Shown here one piece after another: positions 1 through 6,115 of a stretch of DNA of 7,165 nucleotides. The notes beneath the pieces are model-generated. The model had not been told where the DNA came from. It was given only the letters and a program-made list of their open reading frames with translations, and ran no database searches. A program made the translations under genes and the position numbers. The stretch comes from Burkholderiales bacterium (GTDB lineage: Bacteria; Pseudomonadota; Gammaproteobacteria; Burkholderiales; UBA11063), in contig JAJFBO010000050.1 of assembly GCA_020697025.1 (NCBI GenBank), positions 1 to 7,165 on the forward strand, read 5' to 3'. Position 1 is the stretch's first letter. Each line of letters starts with the position of its first letter.

Positions 1-61
1 ATTCAGGCTCATACTTAATTTCTTCACCGAAATCTTTACCCGCTTTTTAAGCGAGAACCGG

Positions 62-91
62 ATTATATATACTTATACTACTTCTTGTCAA
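62..91 (-). promoter_or_regulatory. Consensus sigma70-type promoter firing left out of the window
   Basis: Read on the minus strand, TTGACA (91-86) and TATAAT (67-62) are both perfect consensus boxes with an 18-bp spacer. The sequence just after the -10 is GC-richer than its surroundings (CCGGTTCTCGC), as at many stable-RNA or strong housekeeping promoters. A short hairpin, CGCTT-AAA-AAGCG (53-41), lies at about the start of the transcript. The transcribed gene lies left of base 1 and cannot be named. Only about 55 transcribed bases are visible; two of the frames there are open but too short to judge. Confidence 0.6.
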
Positions 92-123
92 ATATATTTG
101 CATTTATTTTTTAGCGGCATATG

Positions 124-394
124 CTACTAAGCAATTTTTATTATATAACTCTTTGTTTTATTTTGATCAATAATCTTTCGTAGGGCTGCCTTGCTCAAGT
201 TTAACCGCAGGTTTTTCATTGTATATTTAGCAATAACTGGTAATTCTCCTCTAAGTAAGTTGTTCAATTATTGATTTAGCTGGATATAGATTTTCTAAAT
301 TTAATAAACCAACAGCTACTTCCGGCTACCGGCGAGTTGCAATTACATTATAGTTTAGAAGATACTCTTTAAACCAATTCTTATATACCGGTTT
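124..394 (-). pseudogene. Decayed protein-coding remnant, family not recognised
   Basis: On the minus strand a readable protein frame begins at 394 with KPVYKNWFKEYLLNYNV, is broken by a TAG at 328-326, continues as PEVAVGLLNLENLYPAKSII, and meets another TAG at 253-251. Shifting frame there restores a reading that begins LRGELPVIAKYTMKNLRLN and runs to tandem TAG TAG codons at 129-124. The composition is protein-like (charged and hydrophobic residues alternate, few low-complexity runs), but one stop and one frameshift are needed to join it. I do not recognise the family. It may extend upstream to about 440, where KDQIVNYR is readable in another frame. It could also be chance open frame in AT-rich DNA. 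Confidence 0.35.
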
Positions 395-613
395 GATTTA
401 GTTATCGATAATTCACAATTTGATCTTTGCTTACTTTTTATGTCTTATGCTGCTATAACTCATCAGCTAACTTATGGTATATTTGGAATACTCACTCTTT
501 CTAATTACGATTATAAAATATATGTATGTGGAATAAAAATGTGAGAATGAAGGCAACTATTGCTGGATATTTTTTCTATAAAACACTAGCAATAAAAATC
601 CCACTAATTATAT

Positions 614-643
614 TTGCATTTTTAGTTAATCAGGAAGTATAAT
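614..643 (+). promoter_or_regulatory. Promoter of the tRNA-Ser gene
   Basis: TTGCAT at 614-619 is a fair -35 and TATAAT at 638-643 a perfect -10, separated by 18 bp. Transcription would begin near 650, nine or so bases before the mature tRNA-Ser 5' end at 659, which suits a short 5' leader removed by RNase P. Nothing coding lies between. Confidence 0.6.
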
Positions 644-658
644 ATCTTCCTCAAATAA

Positions 659-748
659 GGAAGCTTGGCAGAGCGGTTGAATGCAACGGTCTTGAAAACC
701 GTCGAGGATGCGAGTCCTCCGTGAGTTCGAATCTCACAGCTTCCGCCA
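659..748 (+). tRNA. tRNA-Ser (anticodon TGA)
   Basis: This is a class II tRNA of 90 bases with an encoded CCA end (746-748) that decodes UCA and related serine codons. The acceptor arm GGAAGCT (659-665) pairs with AGCTTCC (738-744), and G745 is the serine-type discriminator. The anticodon stem is ACGGT/ACCGT around loop CTTGAAA, placing TGA at 693-695. A long variable arm (GAGGATGCGAGTCCTC) forms the extra stem expected of tRNA-Ser. The T arm is GTGAG-TTCGAAT-CTCAC. All arms pair, so the gene looks functional. tRNA-fMet follows 52 bases downstream in the same direction. Confidence 0.97.
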
Positions 749-755
749 TTTATAT

Positions 756-785
756 TTGACAAATCATGAATATGTATGCAATAAT
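756..785 (+). promoter_or_regulatory. Separate promoter for tRNA-fMet
   Basis: Between the two tRNAs there is a perfect TTGACA -35 (756-761) and AATAAT (780-785; five of six bases match TATAAT) with an 18-bp spacer. The expected start, near 792, gives a leader of about nine bases before tRNA-fMet at 801. The initiator tRNA can therefore probably be transcribed on its own as well as by read-through from the tRNA-Ser promoter. Confidence 0.55.
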
Positions 786-800
786 CATGGCTTAACCGAT

Positions 801-877
<77 letters not shown>

Positions 878-880
878 TTT

Positions 881-896
881 AGCCGCAAGGCTTTTC
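881..896 (+). terminator. Short GCAA-loop hairpin after tRNA-fMet, possible terminator
   Basis: AGCC (881-884) pairs with GGCT (889-892) around a GCAA tetraloop, a very stable GNRA-type loop, and is followed by a short T run (892-895). It sits four bases after the tRNA CCA end, where the tRNA transcript should stop. The stem has only four base pairs, so it could instead just help 3' processing. Confidence 0.4.
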
Positions 897-926
897 AAAG
901 AATTCAACCTCAACCAAAAAATTCAT

Positions 927-945
927 TTTGCACTCTATTTGCACT
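927..945 (+). repeat. Paired TTTGCACT direct repeat with 11-bp period
   Basis: TTTGCACT occurs at 927-934 and again at 938-945, separated by CTA, giving a period of 11 bp, about one helical turn, so both copies face the same side of the DNA. It lies 50 bases beyond the 3' end of tRNA-fMet. Paired short repeats at this distance from an attachment core are typical of integrase arm-type or excisionase binding sites. No integrase gene is visible, so that role is inference, and no further copy was noticed. Confidence 0.45.
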
Positions 946-1180
946 TATAATTTAGAAATATATCTTTTTATTGCCAATAAAGCATGCTGAAAGCTTTATC
1001 CTAATTCTAGTATACTTAATTAAACTCCTATAACTACTGAAATTTGAGATTCTCACCAAATTGCTAAAATAAAAAATTAGTTTTTATGTTCCTTAGATAG
1101 CATTCAAAATTTACTTTTTTAGTATATTTAACAAGTAAAAGCAATGCCTAGCAGAAGATTTATAGCACTTTATTTGAAAA

Positions 1181-2482
1181 CTATATATTTTGACTTTCCG
1201 TAACCATATAGATTTTTTTTCTATCAACCATAATTTGTCCGAAAATACTAATCTTTATTGTGCGGAATAATTCAACCATTATATCTTCATTAATACCTAA
1301 TAACTTAAATAAATTAGTACTTACAAGTAATTTCAATGAATCAGTGTATGAGTCAAGATTATTATATAATTTGCTACTATAAGAATTAGAGTTCCAGTGC
1401 GTAAAGCAGTTTCTTCTCGTTGCAATGTTAGCTGAAAATTTCTCATCATTAATAATTGTATTTTCAATCATCGCATACGGCATGTTATTTTTCAAATCTT
1501 CAATACGTTTTCTAAAAGATGGATCACTAAAATTTTTTAATTTATCTTTAGCACGTTCCTTAATTTCATCTTCAATATCTTGACTATTAATGAACTCCTT
1601 CACATTATTTAAAAAACCATCTATTAAAGGCTGTGTTTCTTCCTTTGCAAAGAACCTTCGATGTAAAGTTTCTGCAGCTTGGGCTATTAAATTAAAATCA
1701 ATCTCAACAGGAAATTTATTTTTCTCAAATAAACTCACTAAAATATAACCAATTATATTAAACTCTTTCCGTTTTATAAACCATTTATCTAATATATAGC
1801 TTAAATTATCTTGTATAACTGAATAGTGGATAAAAGAGCTGCTAACATCGGTATGTATAGCTCTGAAATCATATCCTGGAAAATAATCTACTTGGACACT
1901 ATCCACAGTTTTAAAATATAAGTTATCTACTTTTATATTTGACCAACTACATAATGATACAAAAATTTCAAACCAATTAAAAGTGGCTACCAACTCCAAA
2001 AAATCAGAAAGTTTTTGATTTAAAAAGCAAATAGAAACTTCAATTGATATATTACAGTTAACACTGTCTCTTGATATAGTGTAATCAGTAACGTTACGAC
2101 TAAATGATATGTCAATTTTACTTTTTTCCAATTTATATGATTCAAATTTATGTTTAATACGAATTAATAATTCATCATTTGACGGTGACACTTCAGGAAA
2201 TAGAGGGTAAAACCAGCTAGAGAATTCTTTACTTGAAAAACATCCATTAATTGAAGCAAATTTTATTTCTTCAGATTTTGAAAAATGCTCTCCTATTAAC
2301 CCATGTGAAAAAAAATATGTAGGTTGAATATCATTATTGGCTGTGACTGAAACTAAACTAATTTTTTTATTTTTAACAAGCCCAATCACCAAATCAAACT
2401 GTGCTATCTTTCCTGCTAAATCCTCTACAACTGGTAGCTTATTATCAAGCTCTAATAGATACGATTCATGTTCTGCATCCAA
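1181..2482 (-). CDS. apeA: ApeA-like HEPN ribonuclease, anti-phage defence; 5' end disrupted
   Basis: The family consists of predicted HEPN endoribonucleases that act by abortive infection, probably cleaving RNA in the cytoplasm once phage is sensed. The N-terminal half matches the ApeA N-terminal domain pattern, with a charged segment EEIKFASINGCFSSKEFSSW typical of its end. The C-terminal half is an Apea-type HEPN helical bundle: the helix with AQAAETLHRRFF (about residues 268-279) and the catalytic R-x4-H motif RNCFTH, with R357 and H362 counted from the TTG at 2482. That TTG opens the frame only after a TGA at 2539-2537; it has no Shine-Dalgarno sequence and drops the conserved G-E-W-W-x-P-G residues encoded at 2536-2516. 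The true start was probably ATG 2569. Downstream the frame is intact and the catalytic residues are kept. The membrane protein gene lies upstream on the same strand, so co-transcription is possible. Family assignment is firm; current activity is doubtful. Confidence 0.8.
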   Translation of the reverse strand: MDAEHESYLLELDNKLPVVEDLAGKIAQFDLVIGLVKNKKISLVSVTANNDIQPTYFFSHGLIGEHFSKSEEIKFASINGCFSSKEFSSWFYPLFPEVSPSNDELLIRIKHKFESYKLEKSKIDISFSRNVTDYTISRDSVNCNISIEVSICFLNQKLSDFLELVATFNWFEIFVSLCSWSNIKVDNLYFKTVDSVQVDYFPGYDFRAIHTDVSSSFIHYSVIQDNLSYILDKWFIKRKEFNIIGYILVSLFEKNKFPVEIDFNLIAQAAETLHRRFFAKEETQPLIDGFLNNVKEFINSQDIEDEIKERAKDKLKNFSDPSFRKRIEDLKNNMPYAMIENTIINDEKFSANIATRRNCFTHWNSNSYSSKLYNNLDSYTDSLKLLVSTNLFKLLGINEDIMVELFRTIKISIFGQIMVDRKKIYMVTESQNI

Positions 2483-2569
2483 TTTTTTTATAATACCACG
2501 TATAGATTTTTCGCTACCAGGTATCCACCATTCACCTCAATTATTAAGAATTTTATGAGCGTCTATCAT
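2483..2569 (-). pseudogene. Displaced 5' end of the ApeA-like gene with in-frame TGA
   Basis: Reading leftward from ATG 2569-2567, the frame gives MIDAHKILNN, then TGA (2539-2537), then GEWWIPGSEKSIRGIIKK directly into the ApeA-like frame at TTG 2482. The G-E-W-W-x-P-G stretch is the usual start of the ApeA N-terminal domain and normally sits about ten residues from the initiator methionine, which is just where it is here. GAAAG lies about nine bases before the ATG as a modest ribosome binding site. No ATG, GTG or TTG occurs in this frame between the stop and TTG 2482. One base change would restore a full-length protein of about 462 residues. Confidence 0.7.
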
Positions 2570-2717
2570 TTATTATCTTTCAACATATTCTTTACTTAAG
2601 AGTTAAACATAGGACTTTTAATAGTTACTAGTTTTATTTAAATCCTTTATTACATTTTTAGTAGAAACTTTTTTGTTATATTTTCTTAGTCCCTGTTTAG
2701 ATGTAAAAATTATATTA

Positions 2718-3350
2718 TTATTTTAGCCATCTACTAGTACTCACAGGCAGATCCGTTTCAGGCATATATTTTCTATCAGGATGTAATTGCACATCCATTT
2801 TGCCTAATTTCTCTACTAATTTATCAACTTCATCAAAGTCAATTATTTCGCCACCTGAAAGTGTATTATAAATCATTGTGTTTCGATCATTATGACATTC
2901 TGTATATATAAAGCTTTGTTCAGCTTCAAATTTTCCACCACCATCAAAACCGCTAATTATGAATGCAGCCTCTGTAGCTGTCATTTTCTTTAGTGAAAAA
3001 ACATCAAGTATTGCATTTATGGATATATATCTCAACTCCAAATCTTTATTGACTGAATCGCAATTTGTTGTAGCACTATAACGATTAGAAAAGTCGACAC
3101 CTTGAAGCATCTGCTGAGCTGATTTATTTATTTGATAACGAGCTTCCGCATTTACCCCTATCGACTCTTGTGACTTAAATTGTTCTAAAGTAACATTATT
3201 AATTGCATATAGAAGTGACTTTTCATTAGTATTTTTTATTCGTTTTACAGCTATTATTTTATTAGCGTTTTTATGATCGCTAAATCCGATAAAAATGCCA
3301 ATTGCTAAAACAAACCCGATTATAACTATAAATATCAATATTTTTTTCAT
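2718..3350 (-). CDS. Membrane-anchored protein of unknown function
   Basis: I do not recognise this 210-residue protein. The start is ATG 3350, preceded by AAAGG with a seven-base gap; an upstream in-frame start at 3386 would put twelve residues before MKK and lacks as good a site. Residues 1-3 (MKK) are positive and residues 4-23 form one strongly hydrophobic helix with no clear signal-peptidase site, so it is probably a single-pass inner-membrane anchor with the remainder outside. That remainder is polar and holds only two cysteines, C97 and C152, which could form a disulphide in the periplasm. There is a GFDGGGK turn near 134-140. It is divergent from the XRE gene across a 96-bp control region and lies 148 bp upstream of the ApeA-like gene. 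It may be a partner, a sensor or immunity protein for either neighbour, or unrelated cargo. Confidence 0.8.
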   Translation of the reverse strand: MKKILIFIVIIGFVLAIGIFIGFSDHKNANKIIAVKRIKNTNEKSLLYAINNVTLEQFKSQESIGVNAEARYQINKSAQQMLQGVDFSNRYSATTNCDSVNKDLELRYISINAILDVFSLKKMTATEAAFIISGFDGGGKFEAEQSFIYTECHNDRNTMIYNTLSGGEIIDFDEVDKLVEKLGKMDVQLHPDRKYMPETDLPVSTSRWLK

Positions 3351-3403
3351 TTTTTGCCTTTCAAATAAATAATCAAGCCCATACAACAGTACGGCATGAT
3401 TCT

Positions 3404-3427
3404 ATCACAAAAATGATAAATTGTGAT
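3404..3427. promoter_or_regulatory. Operator-like inverted repeat between the divergent genes
   Basis: ATCACAA (3404-3410) and TTGTGAT (3421-3427) are perfect inverted copies with a 10-bp spacer, so half-sites are 17 bp apart centre to centre, suitable for a dimeric XRE repressor. On the minus strand the repeat runs into TGATAGAAT, an extended -10 box (core ATTCTA at 3399-3404) suited to driving the membrane protein gene. On the plus strand it ends 20 bases before the XRE start codon at 3447. Binding here could repress both genes, including the regulator itself. Confidence 0.5.
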
Positions 3428-3446
3428 TTTTGAATTGAGGGGCAGA

Positions 3447-3662
3447 ATGCAATCATTTTATATCGAGCTGGGTAAATTGATTAAAGAGAAAAGATTAGAG
3501 AAAAAATTATCACAAAATGAACTGGCATATAGATGTATGCTTCATGAGCATTGCATATATAAAATAGAAAATGCTAAAAGTGAAATCAAAATCTCTACTT
3601 TAATAAAGATTTTTAAACAGTTAAGTTTGGATTTTACTGACCTAAATAAGCTTTTAAATTAA
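3447..3662 (+). CDS. Small XRE-family helix-turn-helix regulator
   Basis: This 71-residue protein is little more than one Cro/C1-type DNA-binding domain and would act as a dimeric repressor. Residues 6-17 (IELGKLIKEKRL) form helix 1, LSQNELAYR (21-29) is the characteristic helix 2, and the segment around HEHCIYKIENAK (34-45) is the recognition helix with its closing turn; STLIKIFKQLSLD completes the five-helix fold. ATG 3447 is preferred over a GTG at 3423 because GAGGGG (3437-3442) lies four bases before it. The operator-like repeat just upstream suggests autoregulation and control of the divergent membrane protein gene. The HEPN gene follows 167 bp downstream on the same strand, so the regulator may also hold that toxin-like gene in check. 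Confidence 0.88.
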   Translation: MQSFYIELGKLIKEKRLEKKLSQNELAYRCMLHEHCIYKIENAKSEIKISTLIKIFKQLSLDFTDLNKLLN

Positions 3663-3748
3663 TCAATATTAAATTTTATTTGATATAACCGTAACACTAC
3701 AGTTTTATAGTTAAAAATAATTAACAATAAACAAAATCTGCATGACCA

Positions 3749-3777
3749 TAGGCATTTCAAAAGCAATAATGTATAAA
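3749..3777 (+). promoter_or_regulatory. Possible promoter for the HEPN gene at 3830
   Basis: TAGGCA (3749-3754) resembles a -35 in four of six positions and TATAAA (3772-3777) is a good -10, with a 17-bp spacer. It would start transcription near 3785, about 45 bases before the ATG. This would allow the HEPN gene to be expressed separately from the XRE gene. AT-rich DNA yields such matches by chance. Confidence 0.35.
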
Positions 3778-3829
3778 TATATGAGCGGTCTCTAATATCC
3801 ATATTTTAATATTGTGAGAGAATAAAGTA

Positions 3830-5104
3830 ATGAAAAAAAATAGACAGCATACATGTAATCCTAATGAAGATATAAAAGATAAATTTGAAAACTTGGTTGC
3901 AATCTATAAAGAAAATTCTGAAAATTCCAATTCAATGGATTTAACGAACTTAGCTCAATTGAATTTTAGTACTAGCCCAAATCAGCAGTATCAATTAATG
4001 TTAACACCTGAACAGTCTAAAATAAAATATCAGTTAATTAAAGCTATTTTGTCAAATTATAAAATGTCAACAGTTTCGTTAGCTGAAGAATTTATTAATG
4101 AATTTAGTATTCAGGCCCTTGAAAACATTAAGGAAATAGAAAGTGTTTCTATTAAAATGCTTAAAAAATTCCATGAGTTAAAAAATAAAGATTTTACTAT
4201 CATTAAGCCAGCCATTATTCATATACTTACTACTAAGCCATTAATTAAAATTATTGGCTTAGATCTTATCCCAAACCCAATACCATACTTTCACGATTAT
4301 TATAAAGATAATCCTCGTGTACTAAAGAAACTTGAATATTTCAAAACTATGTTTACAAATAAAGATCCTTATAATAAACTGATGCCTGATATTGCTGCAA
4401 TATCAGAAATAGAAGCAATCGATCAGGTTTCAGCTGAAAATATTTTTTATAAGTACAGCCAAGAAGTTGCGGGTTTTTTAAAATTGTTCCAGCCTGGATG
4501 TGATGTTTATTTTACTACCCTCAAACCAAAAGAACTTGCGCAAGAATTAGTAATTCAAGGTGTTAATGTAGATAGTTATAATGGCTTTACACCAAAAACA
4601 AAATTTGATCGGGCTGGTATTAATGATACTATATACGAGGAATATTTAGATAGGGGGCTAAAGTGGCTAAACGATAATATAAATTCTGATAAAGCAAAGA
4701 AAATGAGAGATGCGCTTTATTGGTTCAACTTTGCTACAGATGAAATGAACTTAACCAATAAATTTATTTATCTAATAACTGTTTTAGAATGTATATTGAA
4801 GCCGGAAAGTCAAACAGTTGAAGTTGCAACTACAATTGCGGAAAGAACAGCTTTTATCTTAGGGAAGAATAAAGCTGATAAAATAAGTATTTTTAAAGAA
4901 ATGAAAAAAGTTTATGACAGAAGAAGTAAAATAGTTCATAATGGAGCAACGTTAGTTATTAATGAAGAATTAATGGTTTTTGAAACACATGAGAAGGTCA
5001 GAGATATTTTAATAAAACTACTTAAGGATTTTTCTAATCCAGATATGACATTTGAAAATTTTATTGATACTTTTTTGGATAATAAATTTGCTGATAAAAT
5101 ATAA
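3830..5104 (+). CDS. Apea-type HEPN domain protein, probable defence RNase
   Basis: The 424-residue protein has a C-terminal HEPN domain of the Apea-like kind at about residues 295-405. Its signature includes the helix FIYLITVLECIL, the helix AERTAFILG, and YDRRSKIVHNG, which carries the catalytic R-x4-H pair R365 and H370. In such proteins the HEPN dimer cuts RNA; the rest usually senses the trigger. Residues 1-280 are mostly helical and polar, match no family I can name, and are not the ApeA N-terminal domain seen at 1181-2482, so the two proteins are not recent duplicates. No signal or membrane segment is visible. The start ATG follows GTGAGAG with a nine-base gap. It is convergent with the terS-like gene to its right and downstream of the XRE gene. 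RNase activity and a role in phage defence are inferred from motif and setting. Confidence 0.75.
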   Translation: MKKNRQHTCNPNEDIKDKFENLVAIYKENSENSNSMDLTNLAQLNFSTSPNQQYQLMLTPEQSKIKYQLIKAILSNYKMSTVSLAEEFINEFSIQALENIKEIESVSIKMLKKFHELKNKDFTIIKPAIIHILTTKPLIKIIGLDLIPNPIPYFHDYYKDNPRVLKKLEYFKTMFTNKDPYNKLMPDIAAISEIEAIDQVSAENIFYKYSQEVAGFLKLFQPGCDVYFTTLKPKELAQELVIQGVNVDSYNGFTPKTKFDRAGINDTIYEEYLDRGLKWLNDNINSDKAKKMRDALYWFNFATDEMNLTNKFIYLITVLECILKPESQTVEVATTIAERTAFILGKNKADKISIFKEMKKVYDRRSKIVHNGATLVINEELMVFETHEKVRDILIKLLKDFSNPDMTFENFIDTFLDNKFADKI

Positions 5105-5161
5105 CATTGGTAAATGTAAAATATTAAAAATCACTAGCTCCTCCTTCAAAATGCCCGACAT

Positions 5162-5214
5162 GTTAGAAATCCTAACTTAAAATCTGCAACTAGTTTTGTT
5201 CAAGTAGTAACTTG
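5162..5214. terminator. Two small hairpins between convergent genes
   Basis: GTTAG-AAATC-CTAAC (5162-5176) and CAAGT-AGTA-ACTTG (5201-5214) are perfect five-pair stems in the 228-bp gap between the HEPN gene and the terS-like gene, which face each other. Either could stop transcription from one or both sides, but neither has a long T-tract, so they are weak candidates. No coding frame is visible in this gap. Confidence 0.3.
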
Positions 5215-5332
5215 TATTTATGATAAATAGTTATGAATCTGACAACTGCTGAATAATAATATAAGCTTTAAAAATTACTCATGCAATCCGTAAATAGCTT
5301 TTTTAAGAACAAGCTGATAAGTATGGATGATG

Positions 5333-6001
5333 TTACCTGTTATTAACTGGCAAGTAAAATTGGATACAACTTTCCGGGTTTACAGGATTCCCATCTGCAT
5401 CAAGTGTAATATTTCCTTGACGGTCAACTATAAATTTATCTGTACCAGGATAATCTTCATCCGCTAATTTAATCAACATATTATTTTGCTGGTTGTTGTT
5501 TACTGTAATGTCAGACTTGGGGTTAATAATACTATTGATACCATTAAGTATCGGGGCTAAGTCTTTTACAATTTCTGAATTTCTACCATAAGTAATTCCC
5601 GTTTCAGATTGGCTCTTAATATATAACCCACTTTGGTTATTTGCAACAAATACAATTGTTTGTTTAACTATGTCATTTACTAAATCCATTACTTGATATT
5701 GAACATGAAGTGATTTTTGTTTTAACCCCGCTAAAACTAGAACCTCACGCTCTATAGTTTCCTGCTGTTTAGGTAGTGTTGCTTGCTGTATTTCAGCTGT
5801 TGTCTTTGCTACTTCATTGATGGCATTTGCTTTAGCAGTAATTAGATGCTGTATTTCCCCATGAACCCAACCTTCTTTTTTTGCTTTACGACTTAGATTT
5901 CCGGAGTCATAGTTATACTCCCGCGCAATTTCCCGTATTGATTTACCCATCTGGTATTTAGCCTTAATTTCAATCCATTGCTTTTGTGTTAATTTAGTCA
6001 T
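5333..6001 (-). CDS. Helix-turn-helix phage protein, terminase small subunit-like
   Basis: In tailed phages and their satellites the small terminase subunit binds the packaging site and hands the DNA to the large subunit. This 222-residue protein opens with a helix-turn-helix at residues 6-45: KQWIEIKAKYQMG, then SIREIAREYN and the recognition helix around SGNLSRKAKKEGW, an arrangement common in small terminases. The middle (about 46-125) is rich in Ala, Gln and Glu and probably helical, suitable for oligomer formation. The end contains a turn-rich segment, VDRQGNITLDADGNPVNPES. The start is firm: AAAGGAG lies eight bases before the ATG. It follows the primase gene on the same strand across a 114-bp gap containing hairpins. 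No large terminase gene follows; the next gene is the convergent HEPN gene. It could instead be another phage DNA-binding protein, as the match rests on fold and position. Confidence 0.55.
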   Translation of the reverse strand: MTKLTQKQWIEIKAKYQMGKSIREIAREYNYDSGNLSRKAKKEGWVHGEIQHLITAKANAINEVAKTTAEIQQATLPKQQETIEREVLVLAGLKQKSLHVQYQVMDLVNDIVKQTIVFVANNQSGLYIKSQSETGITYGRNSEIVKDLAPILNGINSIINPKSDITVNNNQQNNMLIKLADEDYPGTDKFIVDRQGNITLDADGNPVNPESCIQFYLPVNNR

Positions 6002-6056
6002 AAATCATGCTCCTTTGATTATTATAAAAAAATATTGTTTTTTGAAAAGGTTTTAA

Positions 6057-6104
6057 AGCACTAAGAGAACTAATCTTAGTGCTATAAGTTCTCAAGTACT
6101 TGAG
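6057..6104 (-). promoter_or_regulatory. Hairpin cluster between primase and terS-like genes
   Basis: AGCACTAAG (6057-6065) pairs perfectly with CTTAGTGCT (6075-6083) around a nine-base loop. Beside it is a perfect 14-bp palindrome, CTCAAGTACTTGAG (6091-6104). GAGAAC (6065-6070) can also pair with GTTCTC (6088-6093), which would break up both. On the primase transcript the nine-pair hairpin is followed by TTAAAACCTTTT, only a weak T-tract. The cluster could attenuate transcription into the terS-like gene, process the mRNA, or bind a regulator. Confidence 0.45.
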
Positions 6105-6115
6105 TAATAAAACAT

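Larger units (their letters stand above)
1..613. other. Region without an intact gene
   Basis: No open frame with a credible start and ribosome binding site is visible on either strand. Besides the leftward promoter at 62-91 and the decayed remnant at 124-394, there is an imperfect inverted repeat, ATTGCTGG (559-566) with CTAGCAAT (586-593), enclosing a 19-base AT-rich loop. No T-tract follows it on either strand, so it is not a good terminator. A GC-richer patch (CCGGCTACCGGCGAG, about 322-336) falls inside the remnant. Confidence 0.5.
878..1180. other. Gene-free interval between tRNA-fMet and the ApeA-like gene
   Basis: No open frame with a plausible start is present on either strand. Apart from the hairpin at 881-896 and the paired repeats at 927-945, I see only AT-rich sequence. 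TATAAT occurs at 946-951 but has no -35 at a usable distance. The ApeA-like gene ends here on the minus strand with no clear hairpin-plus-T-tract terminator. If the tRNA is the integration site, this interval would contain the element's left end. Confidence 0.45.

Noticed and set aside
1..42. Frame reading GKDFGEEIKYEPE on the minus strand, reminiscent of IS66 transposases
   Set aside because: Only about 13 codons before the window edge with a stop just upstream; too short to support a transposase call.
559..593. Inverted repeat ATTGCTGG/CTAGCAAT as a terminator
   Set aside because: The loop is 19 bases and no T-tract follows on either strand; probably chance in AT-rich DNA.
2337..2558. 73-codon open frame on the plus strand
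   Set aside because: It is antisense to the N-terminal part of the ApeA-like gene, whose protein shows clear family motifs; this frame shows none.
3423..3446. GTG at 3423 as the start of the XRE gene
   Set aside because: It overlaps the operator-like repeat and lacks a Shine-Dalgarno sequence, whereas ATG 3447 has GAGGGG four bases upstream.
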